From: Pseudarthrobacter defluvii
GTDB lineage: Bacteria; Actinomycetota; Actinomycetes; Actinomycetales; Micrococcaceae
Direction of reading: 5' to 3'
Length of the DNA stretch: 64,000 nucleotides
Assembly (NCBI RefSeq): GCF_030323865.1
Contig: NZ_CP066362.1
Coordinates: 1,054,001-1,118,000, forward strand
In this document: piece by piece, positions 41,721 to 50,976 of the stretch
Layout: each line of letters opens with the position of its first letter
Position numbering within the stretch: position 1 is the stretch's first letter
The notes under the pieces: model-generated
What the model saw: only the letters and a program-made list of their open reading frames with translations
Told to the model about the DNA's origin: nothing
Databases searched by the model: none
Position numbers and translations under genes: made by a program

Positions 41721-43415
41721 ATGCCCGTCGATCTCCTGATCCGCAACGCACACATACTGACCCAGGAGGCTTCCCGGCCCATGGCGACGAGCCTGCTCAT
41801 CCATGACGGCAAGATCCTCGACGTCGATCCGGACCCTGCCCTGGCCGGCCATGCCCTCCAGACCATCGATGCCGCCGGGACCACGATCGTGCCAGGGTTC
41901 AACGATGTCCACGCGCACAGCGTGTGGTTCGGCCTCGGGCTCATGGAGGCCAACGCGGGGGCAGCGGCAAACCTGGACGAGCTGTACGACATCATTGCCG
42001 GGGCGGCCGCCGGAAAGGCTCCCGACGAATGGGTGGTGGCGTCCGGCTTCAGCCCCCTGCTGTTCGACGGCCGGCAACCGGACCGCCACCGGCTGGATAC
42101 GGCCGCCGGGGGACGCCCGGTATGGATCAAGCACTCGTCGGGCCACGCCTGCACGCTCAACGGCGCGGCGCTGGAACTCGTCGCCGCGCGCGCAGATCTC
42201 GGTGCCCCGATTGACGGCGGACTTGTGGTGATGGGCGACGACGGCCTGCCGACGGGTCTGCTGGAGGAAAATGCCATGCGTCTGGTGCAGGACATCCTGC
42301 TGCCGTACCCGCTGGAGACCATTGAGCGCGCGCTGGACCTGGCAACCTCGCACTACCTGTCCGAAGGACTCACCAGCGTTACGGATGCAGGAATCGCCGG
42401 CGGCTGGATCGGTTACTCTCCGCGCGAGTTCGCGGCATACCTGAACGCACGGGACAAGGGGCTGCTCAGTGTCAGGATGCAGCCCATGCTGGTCATGGAC
42501 GCCCTCCACGAGGTTCCCGGCCACGCCGACGACCCGGCCTCCAGGACTCTGGACGCCGGCATCCGCACAGGGCTGGGCGACGACTGGCTGCGGCTGGGCC
42601 CCGTGAAGATCTTCAGCGACGGGTCGCTCCTGGGCAGCACGGCCTATATGACCGAGGACTATGTGGGCTGCACGCACAACCACGGCTACCTGCAGATGGA
42701 CGCGGACCAGCTGCGCGCATCTGCGCTCGCCGCCTACCGCGCCGGCTGGGCAATCGCGATGCACGCGATCGGCGACCACGCCGTGGACCATGCCATCGCC
42801 ATCATCACCGAGGCGCAGGAAAAGTTCGGGCTCAATGCACAGCCCAACCGGATCGAGCACGGCGGGGTGGTCCGGCCCGACCAGCTTGACAGGATCGCCA
42901 ATGCCGGAATCGTGCTGGTCCCGCAGCCGCACTTCATCACCGAGTTCGGCGACGGCATGGCCCGCCTGCTGGGTCCCAAACGCACCGCCTGGTCCTACCC
43001 AGGCAAGAGCCTGCTGGAGCGTGGCGTCACCCTGCCGGGCAGCTCGGACCGTCCCGTGTCAAACGGCAGGCCGCTGGATGTCATGCAGTCCTTCGTGGAG
43101 CGGCTGACGCCGTCGGGCGAGGTCTACGGGCCGCACGAAAGGATCACGGCGACTGAGGCACTGGCTGCCTACACCACGGGGTCCGCCGCCGCCACCGGAA
43201 CCGGCCACATCAAGGGTCGTCTGGCTCCGGGGTACCTGGCGGACCTGGTGTTCCTCGACCAGGACCCCACTGCCGTCGAGCCATCCAACATCTCAGCCAC
43301 GCGGGTGCTGGCCACCATGGTGGGCGGCCACATCCGTTTCGGCGCAGAAAATCTACCGGCACCGGCCCGCCTCGCAGACCTGGAGCCGGCGCTGACAGGA
43401 AAGGAAACCCCATGA
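41721..43415 (+). CDS. Amidohydrolase family protein (YtcJ/amidohydrolase 3 type)
   Basis: A 564-residue metal-dependent hydrolase. LLIRNAHILT starts the beta-sandwich; VPGFNDVHAHSVWFG holds the HxH metal ligands; WIKHSSGHACTLN, SDGSLLGSTAYMTEDY, AMHAIGDHAVDHAI and PGSSDRPVSNGRPLDVMQS give the remaining ligands and the catalytic Asp region. The protein ends LAPGYLADLVFLDQDP, as in amidohydrolase 3 members. The ATG at 41721 has AGAGG upstream; the frame extends 111 bases further without a good site. Its stop overlaps the next M20 gene by 4 bases. Substrates of this group include amides and hydantoin-like rings. Confidence 0.85.
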   Translation: MPVDLLIRNAHILTQEASRPMATSLLIHDGKILDVDPDPALAGHALQTIDAAGTTIVPGFNDVHAHSVWFGLGLMEANAGAAANLDELYDIIAGAAAGKAPDEWVVASGFSPLLFDGRQPDRHRLDTAAGGRPVWIKHSSGHACTLNGAALELVAARADLGAPIDGGLVVMGDDGLPTGLLEENAMRLVQDILLPYPLETIERALDLATSHYLSEGLTSVTDAGIAGGWIGYSPREFAAYLNARDKGLLSVRMQPMLVMDALHEVPGHADDPASRTLDAGIRTGLGDDWLRLGPVKIFSDGSLLGSTAYMTEDYVGCTHNHGYLQMDADQLRASALAAYRAGWAIAMHAIGDHAVDHAIAIITEAQEKFGLNAQPNRIEHGGVVRPDQLDRIANAGIVLVPQPHFITEFGDGMARLLGPKRTAWSYPGKSLLERGVTLPGSSDRPVSNGRPLDVMQSFVERLTPSGEVYGPHERITATEALAAYTTGSAAATGTGHIKGRLAPGYLADLVFLDQDPTAVEPSNISATRVLATMVGGHIRFGAENLPAPARLADLEPALTGKETP

Positions 43416-44665
43416 GCACCACCGATGAGCAGTTCCTCGCGGATTTCGCCACGATGTCCGGCTTTGGCGCCACGCCCGGCGGCGGCGTGGACCGCCAGGC
43501 CGGAACCCCGGAGGACCACGCCACCCGGGCCTGGTTCAGCCAATGGCTGGCCAGGCACGGCTACACCGAAACGGTGGACGAGGCCGGCAACCAGTTCGGC
43601 ACCGTGGAACTGGTGCCCGGCGCCCCCTACGTCCTGGTCGGTTCACACCTGGACTCCCAGCCGTTGGCCGGCCGGTATGACGGGGCCTACGGGGTGCTCG
43701 CAGCAGCCCACGCCGGTGCCCGGGTTGCGGCGGAAGCCCGGGCCGGCACGCTCCAGCCCGGCTACAACCTGGCCGTGGTGAACTGGTTCAACGAGGAAGG
43801 CAGCCGCTTCAAGCCCAGCATGATGGGCAGCGGCGTCTTCACCGGGAAACTGCGGCTGGAGGATGCCCTCGCCACCACCGATGCCGCGGGGACAACCGTG
43901 GCCCAAGCCCTTGCCAACGGACACGCTGCCCCTGACGGGAACGCGCCCGTCCTCGCCCAGGTTGCCCGCTACGCCGAAATCCACATCGAGCAGGGCCGGA
44001 ACCTGGACGAAAGCGGCACCCAGGTGGGCATCGTGGACAGGACGTGGGCCGCCAGCAAGTACCGGGTGACGGTGGACGGAGCACAGTCGCACACAGGCGC
44101 AACCCGCATGGAAGACCGCCGGGACGCCCTCTTCGGCGCCGCGCTGGTCATCACCGCCGCGCGTGAACTGGCCGCGGAATTCGAGCCCGGGCTGCTGCAC
44201 ACCTCGGTCTCCGAGCTGTATGTCCTGCCGAACTCGCCGGTCACCATCGCCCGGCAGGTGCTGATGAACCTGGACCTGCGCTCCCCGGACGAATCCGTGC
44301 TGGGCCTTGCCATGGAGCGGCTCGAAAAGAGGATCGTCGACGCCCAGGCGGACTCCCGCACGGAGATCCGGCTGGACCTGACGCACAATTGGGGAGTGGT
44401 GTCCTACCAGCCCCAGGGAGCAGCACTCGGCAGGGCCAGCGCGGAGAGCCTGGGCTATACCCACGCGGACGTGATGACCGTGGCCGGGCATGATTCGACC
44501 AACATGAAGGACGTGGTTCCCACCGTCATGCTCTTCGTCCCCAGCGTGGAAGGGATCTCGCACAACGAGGCTGAGTTCACGCACGACGACGACGCGCTGC
44601 GGGGCGTCGAGCTCCTCACCGAGGTTACGCGGCGCCTTGTCCGGGGCGAGTTGGAAGGGGACTAG
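43412..44665 (+). CDS. M20 family carbamoylase/ureidoglycolate hydrolase-like enzyme
   Basis: A 417-residue M20 hydrolase of the N-carbamoyl-amino acid hydrolase/allantoate amidohydrolase group. YVLVGSHLDSQPLAGRYDGAYGV contains the metal-binding His and Asp with the bridging Asp; VVNWFNEEGSRFKPSMMGSGVF has the general base Glu pair; EIHIEQGRNLDESG and GAQSHTGATRMEDRRDAL follow the family order, and the final GHDSTNMKDVVP ends the active site. Translated with 4-base overlap from the amidohydrolase gene, it probably finishes opening of a cyclic or carbamoylated substrate. Confidence 0.88.
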   Translation: MSTTDEQFLADFATMSGFGATPGGGVDRQAGTPEDHATRAWFSQWLARHGYTETVDEAGNQFGTVELVPGAPYVLVGSHLDSQPLAGRYDGAYGVLAAAHAGARVAAEARAGTLQPGYNLAVVNWFNEEGSRFKPSMMGSGVFTGKLRLEDALATTDAAGTTVAQALANGHAAPDGNAPVLAQVARYAEIHIEQGRNLDESGTQVGIVDRTWAASKYRVTVDGAQSHTGATRMEDRRDALFGAALVITAARELAAEFEPGLLHTSVSELYVLPNSPVTIARQVLMNLDLRSPDESVLGLAMERLEKRIVDAQADSRTEIRLDLTHNWGVVSYQPQGAALGRASAESLGYTHADVMTVAGHDSTNMKDVVPTVMLFVPSVEGISHNEAEFTHDDDALRGVELLTEVTRRLVRGELEGD

Positions 44666-44685
44666 CACGCCCGACAAGAGCAGTG

Positions 44686-44729
44686 CGACGGCGGGTGGCT
44701 GGCTTCGAAAAGCCGGCCACCCGCCGTCG
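44686..44729. terminator. GACGGCGG-family terminator, near-copy of the 37430 hairpin
   Basis: CGACGGCGGGTGGCTGGCTT pairs with AAGCCGGCCACCCGCCGTCG across CGAA with one mismatch. It lies between the convergent M20 and hemerythrin genes and shares nearly its whole arm with the hairpin at 37430..37485. Confidence 0.85.
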
Positions 44730-44743
44730 TACTTCTAGAGCTT

Positions 44744-45469
44744 CTAAAGCGTCTCCGGCACTGGCCGCCCCGGGAACAGCGTGGCGTACTGCTTCCGGTA
44801 CATCCGCCGCCCCACCAGCTTGTAGGCGAGCCGGACCGGGGGTGGGATCTCCTTGAACAGCTCCTTCCGGTCCGCGGGTGGATTCGTGGCCAGCACCATG
44901 CCCAGGTAGCCCACCATGAACCTCTTGTCGAGTGCCTTGACCCCGTGCTGCCCCACCGCCGCGGCTTCTTTCTCGCTCATCACCCGATCCGCCACGGGCA
45001 TCATCTCGGTGACCTCCCGCCGGAGGTGCACGTTGAGGACGGCGGACAGGTCCTCGTACAGCGCGGCCAGTTCCGACGCCGACTCCGCATCCGCCGTCGA
45101 CATCCAGCGCAGCCGCACCGGCTCAATGGCATCCAGCCGCTGTGTCACCTGCCGATGCTGCTCCAGCATCTGCCCCACGTGCAGCGCACACGCCGGCGCG
45201 CGCTCCTTCAGCTGCGGATACATCAACAGGTCCTCGCCCTCGTGGTGGAGGTGGAGCACCTTGTCGAAGTTCCCCAGCACTTCCCCGACGTAGGCGGCGC
45301 GGGCCGTGTCGCCCGCCGCGGCCGAACGCACCAGTCCGGGCGCCTCGCTGTAGGCCCAGAGGAAGAAACGGTGGATGCGCCGCATGGCAGCGGTTCCCGT
45401 ACACAGGACGGGTCCCGCTGGAAGGGGAGGCGCGGTCTCGCCGGGCTGCATGGTGAAGAAGTCGGTCAT
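44744..45469 (-). CDS. Hemerythrin HHE-domain protein
   Basis: A 241-residue protein. The helical cation-binding domain spans about residues 25-180 with its His and Glu/Asp ligands in MRRIHRFFLWAYSE, HLHHEGEDLLMYPQL, GQMLEQHRQVTQRL and VLNVHLRREVTEMMPV. Hemerythrin-like domains bind a diiron centre and oxygen or nitric oxide. The C-terminal 60 residues (ATNPPADRKELFKEIPPPVRLAY) form a small extra helical tail. It stands alone; a role in iron or redox sensing is inferred from family only. Confidence 0.85.
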   Translation of the reverse strand: MTDFFTMQPGETAPPLPAGPVLCTGTAAMRRIHRFFLWAYSEAPGLVRSAAAGDTARAAYVGEVLGNFDKVLHLHHEGEDLLMYPQLKERAPACALHVGQMLEQHRQVTQRLDAIEPVRLRWMSTADAESASELAALYEDLSAVLNVHLRREVTEMMPVADRVMSEKEAAAVGQHGVKALDKRFMVGYLGMVLATNPPADRKELFKEIPPPVRLAYKLVGRRMYRKQYATLFPGRPVPETL

Positions 45470-45605
45470 TGTGGGCCCCTATTTTTGCCGGTCACTGAGA
45501 CGAAGGACCTCTCCCCGCGAGCATCGTAGCCCCGGCCTCCACGGCACACAACGGCTGGGGAAGTACGACGGCGGCACTTAGGCGGGGTGCGCGGCGTCGC
45601 CCTGC

Positions 45606-46436
45606 TCAGGGGAGCCGGGAGCCGGCCTGCACCCGGGCCGAGTCTTCGCGCACCCGCTCAATCCATTCGGCGAGAAAGGCCTGGACGAGCGCGGGCTGCT
45701 CGTGCAGCAGGGCGTGCCCGGCGCGGTCCAGCACGGCAAAGGTGCCGGATGGGTAATCCCGGGCCAGCGCCAACCCATCCGCATAGCCGGCGGTGGCGTC
45801 CTGCCGCCCCGCCAGGACCAGCACGGGACGCGGATATCGCGCTGCCGATTCCGGACGGTCCCGCAGTTCCCACTGCGAAAAAATGCGGGCCAACCCCTGC
45901 TCGTCAACAAGGGATGCTGCAGGAGCCACGAACTGCTGGAACCGTTTCAGCGTTTCGTCCGTCTGGACCACGAAATAGCTGCGGAAAGAGGCCTCGCTTT
46001 CCGCGTCGAGGCCGGCAGGACTGACCGACGACACCAGGACCTCGTGTTTTGGCACGCTGCCGGTGTGCGCGCCGATGGGGCAGATCAGGGCAAACCCGGC
46101 CGCCTGCGGCCGCAGGTGGGCAACCGCGCGGGCCAGGTACCCGCCATACGACTGACCGATCATGAGGAACGGTTCATCACCGATCGTGCCGTCGATGAAG
46201 CCGAGCAGGAGGTCCAGCACGTCGTCGTTGCTGTTGAGCGACGCGTGAGCCGGGGTGCGGCCCATCCCCGGCAGGTCCGGATACAGGCGGCGGAACCCGG
46301 GGATTCTCGCGAACATCGGTTCCAGGCCGCCCGCAATCTCCCGGTGGTCCACTCCGGCGCCGTGCAGGGCAAGGACGGGTGTTCCGCTGCCATGTTCAAC
46401 GAAATGGACGGGCACGCCGCTGACCACCGCTTCCAT
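45606..46436 (-). CDS. Alpha/beta hydrolase
   Basis: A 276-residue alpha/beta hydrolase. VLALHGAGVDHREIAGGLEPMFAR carries the oxyanion HG motif; LMIGQSYGGYLARAVAHL is the nucleophile elbow (Ser of GQSYGG); RPVLVLAGRQDATAGYADGL supplies the Asp and LDRAGHALLHEQP the catalytic His. No signal peptide is seen. The reaction is unknown; esterases, peptidases and epoxide hydrolases share this outline. Confidence 0.83.
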   Translation of the reverse strand: MEAVVSGVPVHFVEHGSGTPVLALHGAGVDHREIAGGLEPMFARIPGFRRLYPDLPGMGRTPAHASLNSNDDVLDLLLGFIDGTIGDEPFLMIGQSYGGYLARAVAHLRPQAAGFALICPIGAHTGSVPKHEVLVSSVSPAGLDAESEASFRSYFVVQTDETLKRFQQFVAPAASLVDEQGLARIFSQWELRDRPESAARYPRPVLVLAGRQDATAGYADGLALARDYPSGTFAVLDRAGHALLHEQPALVQAFLAEWIERVREDSARVQAGSRLP

Positions 46437-46544
46437 CCCGCCAGTGTAAATTCGGCCGGGACTGTGGGGCCAGGGTCCTCGTTACCAGGAAGCGGAGCAC
46501 TTTGGGGCTCCTGCCCCTTTCGCGTCCCGGCCTGTGGGGCCAAG

Positions 46545-47810
46545 ATGGCCCGCATGAGAAAACTCTTCACCGCCGGCCTCACGGCAGCACTGCTGGTGCT
46601 CGGTCCCGTTCCGCTTGCCCTTCCCGCCAATGCTGCAGGAGGCACGTCGCCTCAGCCCGGGCACGTCCTCGTAAAGTTTTACGACGACGGCGCTGCCGCC
46701 GGCATCCTGCACAGGCGCGGACTGGACGGCGTGGACGTCGGCAGTACGGGCGCCAGACTGGTCAGCGTGCCCGCCGGCAGCGAAGACCGGTTCATCGAGG
46801 CGCTCAGCCGGGACCCCGCCGTCGAGTACGCCGAAGCGGACCAGCCGGTGGCAGCCTTCACCTCCGACCAGTACTTCCCGCGCCAGTACGCCCTGCAGAA
46901 CGATGGGCAGTCGTTCACCAACACCGCAGGCGACCTCACCATTCCTGCCGGCACGCCCGACGCCGACGTGGATGCCGTCGAAGCGTGGGACGTGACCACC
47001 GGCAACGGCGTCAAGGTCGCGGTGCTGGATTCCGGCGTCGCCAGCGACAACCCGGACATCGCACCCAAGGTGGTGGCCCGCGCCAACTCCAGCGGCTCGG
47101 CCACCAAGGCAGGGGACCCGGTGGCCGAGGACTACTACGGCCACGGCACCCACGTGGCCGGCAGCGTCGCCGCCACCACCGACAACACCATCGGCGTGGC
47201 AGGGGTCTGCCCGGGCTGCACCATCCTGGCCGGAAAGGTCTTGGACGACAACGGCGTCGGTTCGAGCTCTGCCCTTGCGAACGGCATCAACTGGGCGGTC
47301 AGCAACGGCGCCAAGGTGATCAACATGAGCCTGGGGGTGCGGGCATCGCGGACCCTGGAAACCGCCGTCAACAACGCCTGGAACAAGGGCGTGGTCCTGG
47401 TGGCGGCTGCCGGCAACGGTGGGAACCAGACCAAGATCTACCCCGGCGCGTACACCCATGTCATCGCCGTCGGTGCCACCGACAATAACGACGCCAAAGC
47501 CTCGTTCTCCACCTACGGCGCAAGCTGGGTGGACGTTGCCGCTCCCGGCGTCAACGTCTACTCCACCTTCCCCAACCACCCCTTCGTGCTGGCCACCCAG
47601 AACAACCGGTCCCAGGGCTACGACGTGGGCAACGGAAGCTCGATGTCCTCGGCCATCGTGGCAGGAGCGGCGGCGCTCGCGTGGAGCTCGCATCCGGGCG
47701 CCACGAACACCTCCATCAGGGCAGACGTGGAATCCACCGCGGACAAGGTTGCCGGCACCGGCACGTACTGGGCCTACGGCCGGGTGAACGCCGCCGGCGC
47801 CGTTAAATAG
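46545..47810 (+). CDS. Secreted subtilisin-like serine protease (S8)
   Basis: A 421-residue exported protease. The signal peptide ends near PANA; an I9-like propeptide follows (GHVLVKFYDDGAAAGILHRRG, then VEYAEADQPVAAF). The catalytic domain has D162 in VAVLDSGVAS, H200 in GHGTHVAGS and S366 in NGSSMSSAIVAG. The serine motif is unusual: most subtilases have GTSMASP, and the Pro after the serine loop is missing. The oxyanion Asn is in VLVAAAGNGGN. ATG 46545 is chosen behind GGGGC; ATG 46554 is also possible. No C-terminal extension. Confidence 0.86.
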   Translation: MARMRKLFTAGLTAALLVLGPVPLALPANAAGGTSPQPGHVLVKFYDDGAAAGILHRRGLDGVDVGSTGARLVSVPAGSEDRFIEALSRDPAVEYAEADQPVAAFTSDQYFPRQYALQNDGQSFTNTAGDLTIPAGTPDADVDAVEAWDVTTGNGVKVAVLDSGVASDNPDIAPKVVARANSSGSATKAGDPVAEDYYGHGTHVAGSVAATTDNTIGVAGVCPGCTILAGKVLDDNGVGSSSALANGINWAVSNGAKVINMSLGVRASRTLETAVNNAWNKGVVLVAAAGNGGNQTKIYPGAYTHVIAVGATDNNDAKASFSTYGASWVDVAAPGVNVYSTFPNHPFVLATQNNRSQGYDVGNGSSMSSAIVAGAAALAWSSHPGATNTSIRADVESTADKVAGTGTYWAYGRVNAAGAVK

Positions 47811-47844
47811 CGTCAGTTAGCCGCGCTGCCGGGTAAGCGGTGCC

Positions 47845-50082
47845 CTAGCTGGCCGGCTTCAGCGCGACCTGCCAGGCGGCAACTGCACGCGCACCGCTCA
47901 GGGTCCAGGTAGCTGTTCCGCTGGCTCCGGCGGTTGCCTGCACCTTGTCCGCGAGTTCGGCAATCTGCCCACCGGCGGCCTGCCAGCGCTGGGTCCAGCC
48001 GGCCGGCGCGGAGGAAACCACAGGGGCTGCGCAGTCACAGCCCACGCCGCCGACCAGCATGGCGCCGTTGGTGGCCGTTGTGACGCTGGGGGCGGTGATG
48101 CTGGTGGCGTTGTAGGTGGCGTCCACGGCCGTCGCTGCAGAGGAGTCAAGCGGCGTGGTGTTGTTCACGCCCCGGTAACCGGTGATGCCGCCGCCCCACT
48201 TCACGGCCGTGCTGAGCGTCCACGCGTAGCTGGCAGGATCCGAGGCGCCCACCACGTGGTAATAGGCAAAGACCCTGGCACCGGAGGTGGAGGTGCTGTT
48301 GATGCCCAGGCCGTTGACCAGCGGAGTCCAGCCCGCCGGGACGGAGGCCATGGTGGGGTTCAGGTCCGTGGTGATGGCGGCGACCAGGACATCACCGGCA
48401 GCGGTTCCGGCGGGGGCACCGATGGAGACGGCGGAAGCCGCCGTTCCCGAATAAGTGGTGGACGAGCCGACGACGCCTACCCCTGCGGCCGGCGGCGGTG
48501 TGGAGGAGGAGCTGACGGTGATCGTGGTGCTGGCAGAACTGGACCCGCCGCTGTTCGTGGCCGTGAGCTTGGCCGTGTAGGTGCCGGCTCCCGCGTAGCT
48601 GTGGGCGGGGTTCTGCGCGGTGGAGGTGCTGCCGTCGCCAAAGTCCCAGGCCCAGGAGGTGGGCGTGCCGGTGGACGTGTCAGTGAAGGCGACGTTCAGC
48701 GGCGCTGTGCCGGATGTGGGGGAGGCCGTGAAGGATGCCACCGGTGCCGTGACCGCCGGTCCCAGCGGACGGTCCGAGTACCAGTAGCGCTTGGCCACGT
48801 CGTCACTGGCCATGACCACGATGCCCGTGGAACTGTCCACACCCTGCTTGGTGGTGGTCACATTGTTCATGTTGGACGACGATGCGCTCTGGATGACGGG
48901 GGTCCCGCGGCCGCTGCCAAACACCGGGTTGTCCATGGACGCCGTCTTCTCGTAGATGCTGCCGGCCACCCCGGAGTACGCGCAGCCGGTCACTGACGTG
49001 GGCGGGGCTGTCTGGAAAGCGCGGACCAGGTTGTTCTGGGTGTCCAGGACTATCTGCGGCCTGCTGACGCAATCACCCGTTGTGGAGATGGTGGACTGGG
49101 TGAAGGAACCCGTGCCCGGCTTGAAGACCAGCAGCAGCAACTGCGGCAGCGTGGGATCACTGGAGACGTCGTTCAGGCTGGTCTTCACCGCGGCGAAGAC
49201 GCGGCCGCTGGTATCCGACTGCAGGGACTTGATGTTCAGGTGGTCGTCGGCCTGCCCTTGGCCCCGGATGGCCGGCTGGAAGTTCCAGGACGATGACGCC
49301 GTGGGGGAGGTCCCATCGGTGCGCGAGGCCCACCATACCGAGCCGGTGAGCTGGTCGCTCCACATCACGCCAATTTTGTTCTTGTTGTAGGACACCACGG
49401 CAGAAATGTCATCCGGTGCCGGGTGCGGGTTGGAGACCGGGAGGACGAACGGCGCAGCCCAACTGGAGCCGCCGGGCGCCGAGTTGTTTACGTAGACGGT
49501 GTTGGTGAAACCGCTGGTGCTGTTGCCCGCCACCTGCGTCCATGTGGCCCAGATGGCGCCCGTGCTGTCCTCGTCGATGGTCATCGACTCGCTGCTGTTG
49601 TTGGCAATCACGGTGGGGAACCCGGAGTCGAGCGTGTACTTGCCGCTGGAGTAGCTGTACCGGTAAAGGTATGCGGGCTGTCCGGCGACAGAGGGTTTCG
49701 GGTTGGCGTCGGTGGAGATGGTGACCACGTGCGAGGCGATGTAGAGGTGGCTGCCGTCCCACATGGTGTCGGCCAGGGTGCTGCCGCGGGTGTCATTGAC
49801 CACGCCCGTGTTCACCCAAGTGGCGCTGGGCCGGTCCAGCCGGTAGATGCTCCAGCCGCTGCCGCTGGTCCACATGTCCGCCCACCAGGAGCCGTCATTC
49901 CACCACAGCTTGCTCTGGGGCTTGTCCGACGTGGGCGGATTGGCGACGCCGGAGTAGGCGATGCTCTGGGTCCCGTAGACGGGATCTGCGGAAGCCGGCG
50001 GCGCTCCCACCAGGGCGGCAGCCGCTATCAGGACCAGAACCACGGCCTGCCGTAACCAACCTGGGAAAACTTCGCTCTTCAT
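47845..50082 (-). CDS. Large secreted protein with PKD domain
   Basis: A 745-residue exported protein. The signal peptide (VVLVLIAAAALVGAPPASA) ends at ASA. Residues about 33-440 are a repetitive beta-rich region with many W, Y and D residues (YLYRYSYSSGKY, WATWTQVAGN, VMWSDQLTGSVWW), suggesting a propeller or sialidase-like fold. A PKD domain follows (VASFTASPTSGTAPLNVAFTDTS, WAWDFGDGSTSTAQNPAHSY), then a Ser/Pro linker and a C-terminal beta-sandwich domain beginning GVGVVGSSTTYSG. It may bind or modify an extracellular polymer. No catalytic motif is obvious. The promoter region holds a cluster of CCCCTA boxes. Confidence 0.8.
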   Translation of the reverse strand: MKSEVFPGWLRQAVVLVLIAAAALVGAPPASADPVYGTQSIAYSGVANPPTSDKPQSKLWWNDGSWWADMWTSGSGWSIYRLDRPSATWVNTGVVNDTRGSTLADTMWDGSHLYIASHVVTISTDANPKPSVAGQPAYLYRYSYSSGKYTLDSGFPTVIANNSSESMTIDEDSTGAIWATWTQVAGNSTSGFTNTVYVNNSAPGGSSWAAPFVLPVSNPHPAPDDISAVVSYNKNKIGVMWSDQLTGSVWWASRTDGTSPTASSSWNFQPAIRGQGQADDHLNIKSLQSDTSGRVFAAVKTSLNDVSSDPTLPQLLLLVFKPGTGSFTQSTISTTGDCVSRPQIVLDTQNNLVRAFQTAPPTSVTGCAYSGVAGSIYEKTASMDNPVFGSGRGTPVIQSASSSNMNNVTTTKQGVDSSTGIVVMASDDVAKRYWYSDRPLGPAVTAPVASFTASPTSGTAPLNVAFTDTSTGTPTSWAWDFGDGSTSTAQNPAHSYAGAGTYTAKLTATNSGGSSSASTTITVSSSSTPPPAAGVGVVGSSTTYSGTAASAVSIGAPAGTAAGDVLVAAITTDLNPTMASVPAGWTPLVNGLGINSTSTSGARVFAYYHVVGASDPASYAWTLSTAVKWGGGITGYRGVNNTTPLDSSAATAVDATYNATSITAPSVTTATNGAMLVGGVGCDCAAPVVSSAPAGWTQRWQAAGGQIAELADKVQATAGASGTATWTLSGARAVAAWQVALKPAS

Positions 50083-50158
50083 GGCCGGCTCCTGGGACTT
50101 GATGCCGCAGTGGCATATTTACTTGCCGGAGTCCTGCCGCCGGCCCAGCCCGACGCAA

Positions 50159-50210
50159 CCCCTAGGGGACTTAGGGTAGGCCCCTAATCGATCCCCTAAC
50201 AAGAGCCCCT
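50159..50210. promoter_or_regulatory. Cluster of CCCCTA boxes before the PKD protein gene
   Basis: Within 52 bases lie the perfect palindrome CCCCTAGGGG (50159..50168), the inverted repeat TTAGGG-TAGGC-CCCTAA (50171..50187), CCCCTAAC (50193..50200) and CCCCT (50206..50210). The cluster is 77-128 bases upstream of the start at 50082, typical of sites for a response regulator or similar dimer. Confidence 0.5.
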
Positions 50211-50245
50211 GGTACCTGTTTTTGTTGCCTAGGGCTACTGGTTAC

Positions 50246-50976
50246 TTAAGTGCTGGACTCGGCGCGCTGTTTGACCCCGCGGAGCACGCCAACCTCCATG
50301 TAGTGATGCAGCGGATCACCAATGAAAAGGTCGACGCCGCGTGCCAGCATCAGCGCGCCCGGCACCTTCTGGAGGGTGAACGCCAGGGCCCGGGTCACCG
50401 CCGGAGCGTCGGGACCGGCGCCGCGTACGGCGGCACTGAGATACCCCGGGCCGCGGTACCGGATGATGAAGCGGGTGCGGTTTCCGGGGAGGGTCCGCAG
50501 GATGAACTGCTCACCCGCCACCAAGTGCCTGTTGGGTTCGAGTTCCGACACCATGGCGTACACACCGCCGCCGTACGGGACTTTGTCCCCGACCTTAAGG
50601 TCCTGCAGCTCAGGGTGGATCCGCGTTGCCGAATGCTTCCCTTCAACGTACCGGGCGTGGAACAGGGCCCGCTCAACCCGGTCGTGCGTGTAGAAACCCG
50701 CACGATAGATCCCCATCTGCACGATCCATGGCCACACGCGGTCCGGCGGGGCATCGATGGTGATGGCCCGGGTGCTTTGGAACACCGGCCGGGGCTCCAG
50801 GCCGTCGCCGGGCAGGGGCTCCACCGCTTCCGTTCCCTCGGTTCCCCACCGCAGCATGGCTTCCGCCACAGCAGATACGCCGCCAGCTGCGCGAAGAGCG
50901 ACACCGCCAGGAGCAGCCAGCGCCGGCGGCGTACCGTTCCGCGGCCCGCCCGTACACAATGTCGTCGTCCGGACAT
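50246..50976 (-). CDS. SRPBCC-family protein with a frameshift after its membrane helix
   Basis: The C-terminal frame (50857..50246) encodes a START/SRPBCC ligand domain: RAITIDAPPDRVWPWIVQMGIYRAGFYTHD, then FILRTLPGNRTRFIIRYRG. Upstream, the adjacent frame from ATG 50976 encodes a basic start and a membrane helix (RRRRWLLLAVSLFAQLAAYLLWRKP). Joining them needs one extra base near 50858, giving the order helix-KPMLRWGTEGTE. That is the expected layout for this family of membrane-tethered SRPBCC proteins. So this is either a real frameshift mutation or a sequencing error; the C-terminal domain could also be started internally at ATG 50857. Ligand unknown. Confidence 0.6.

Noticed and set aside
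45560..45605. Sixth GACGGCGG-type terminator
   Set aside because: It contains TACGACGGCGGCACTTA but no convincing complementary arm nearby, so it is not counted as a hairpin.
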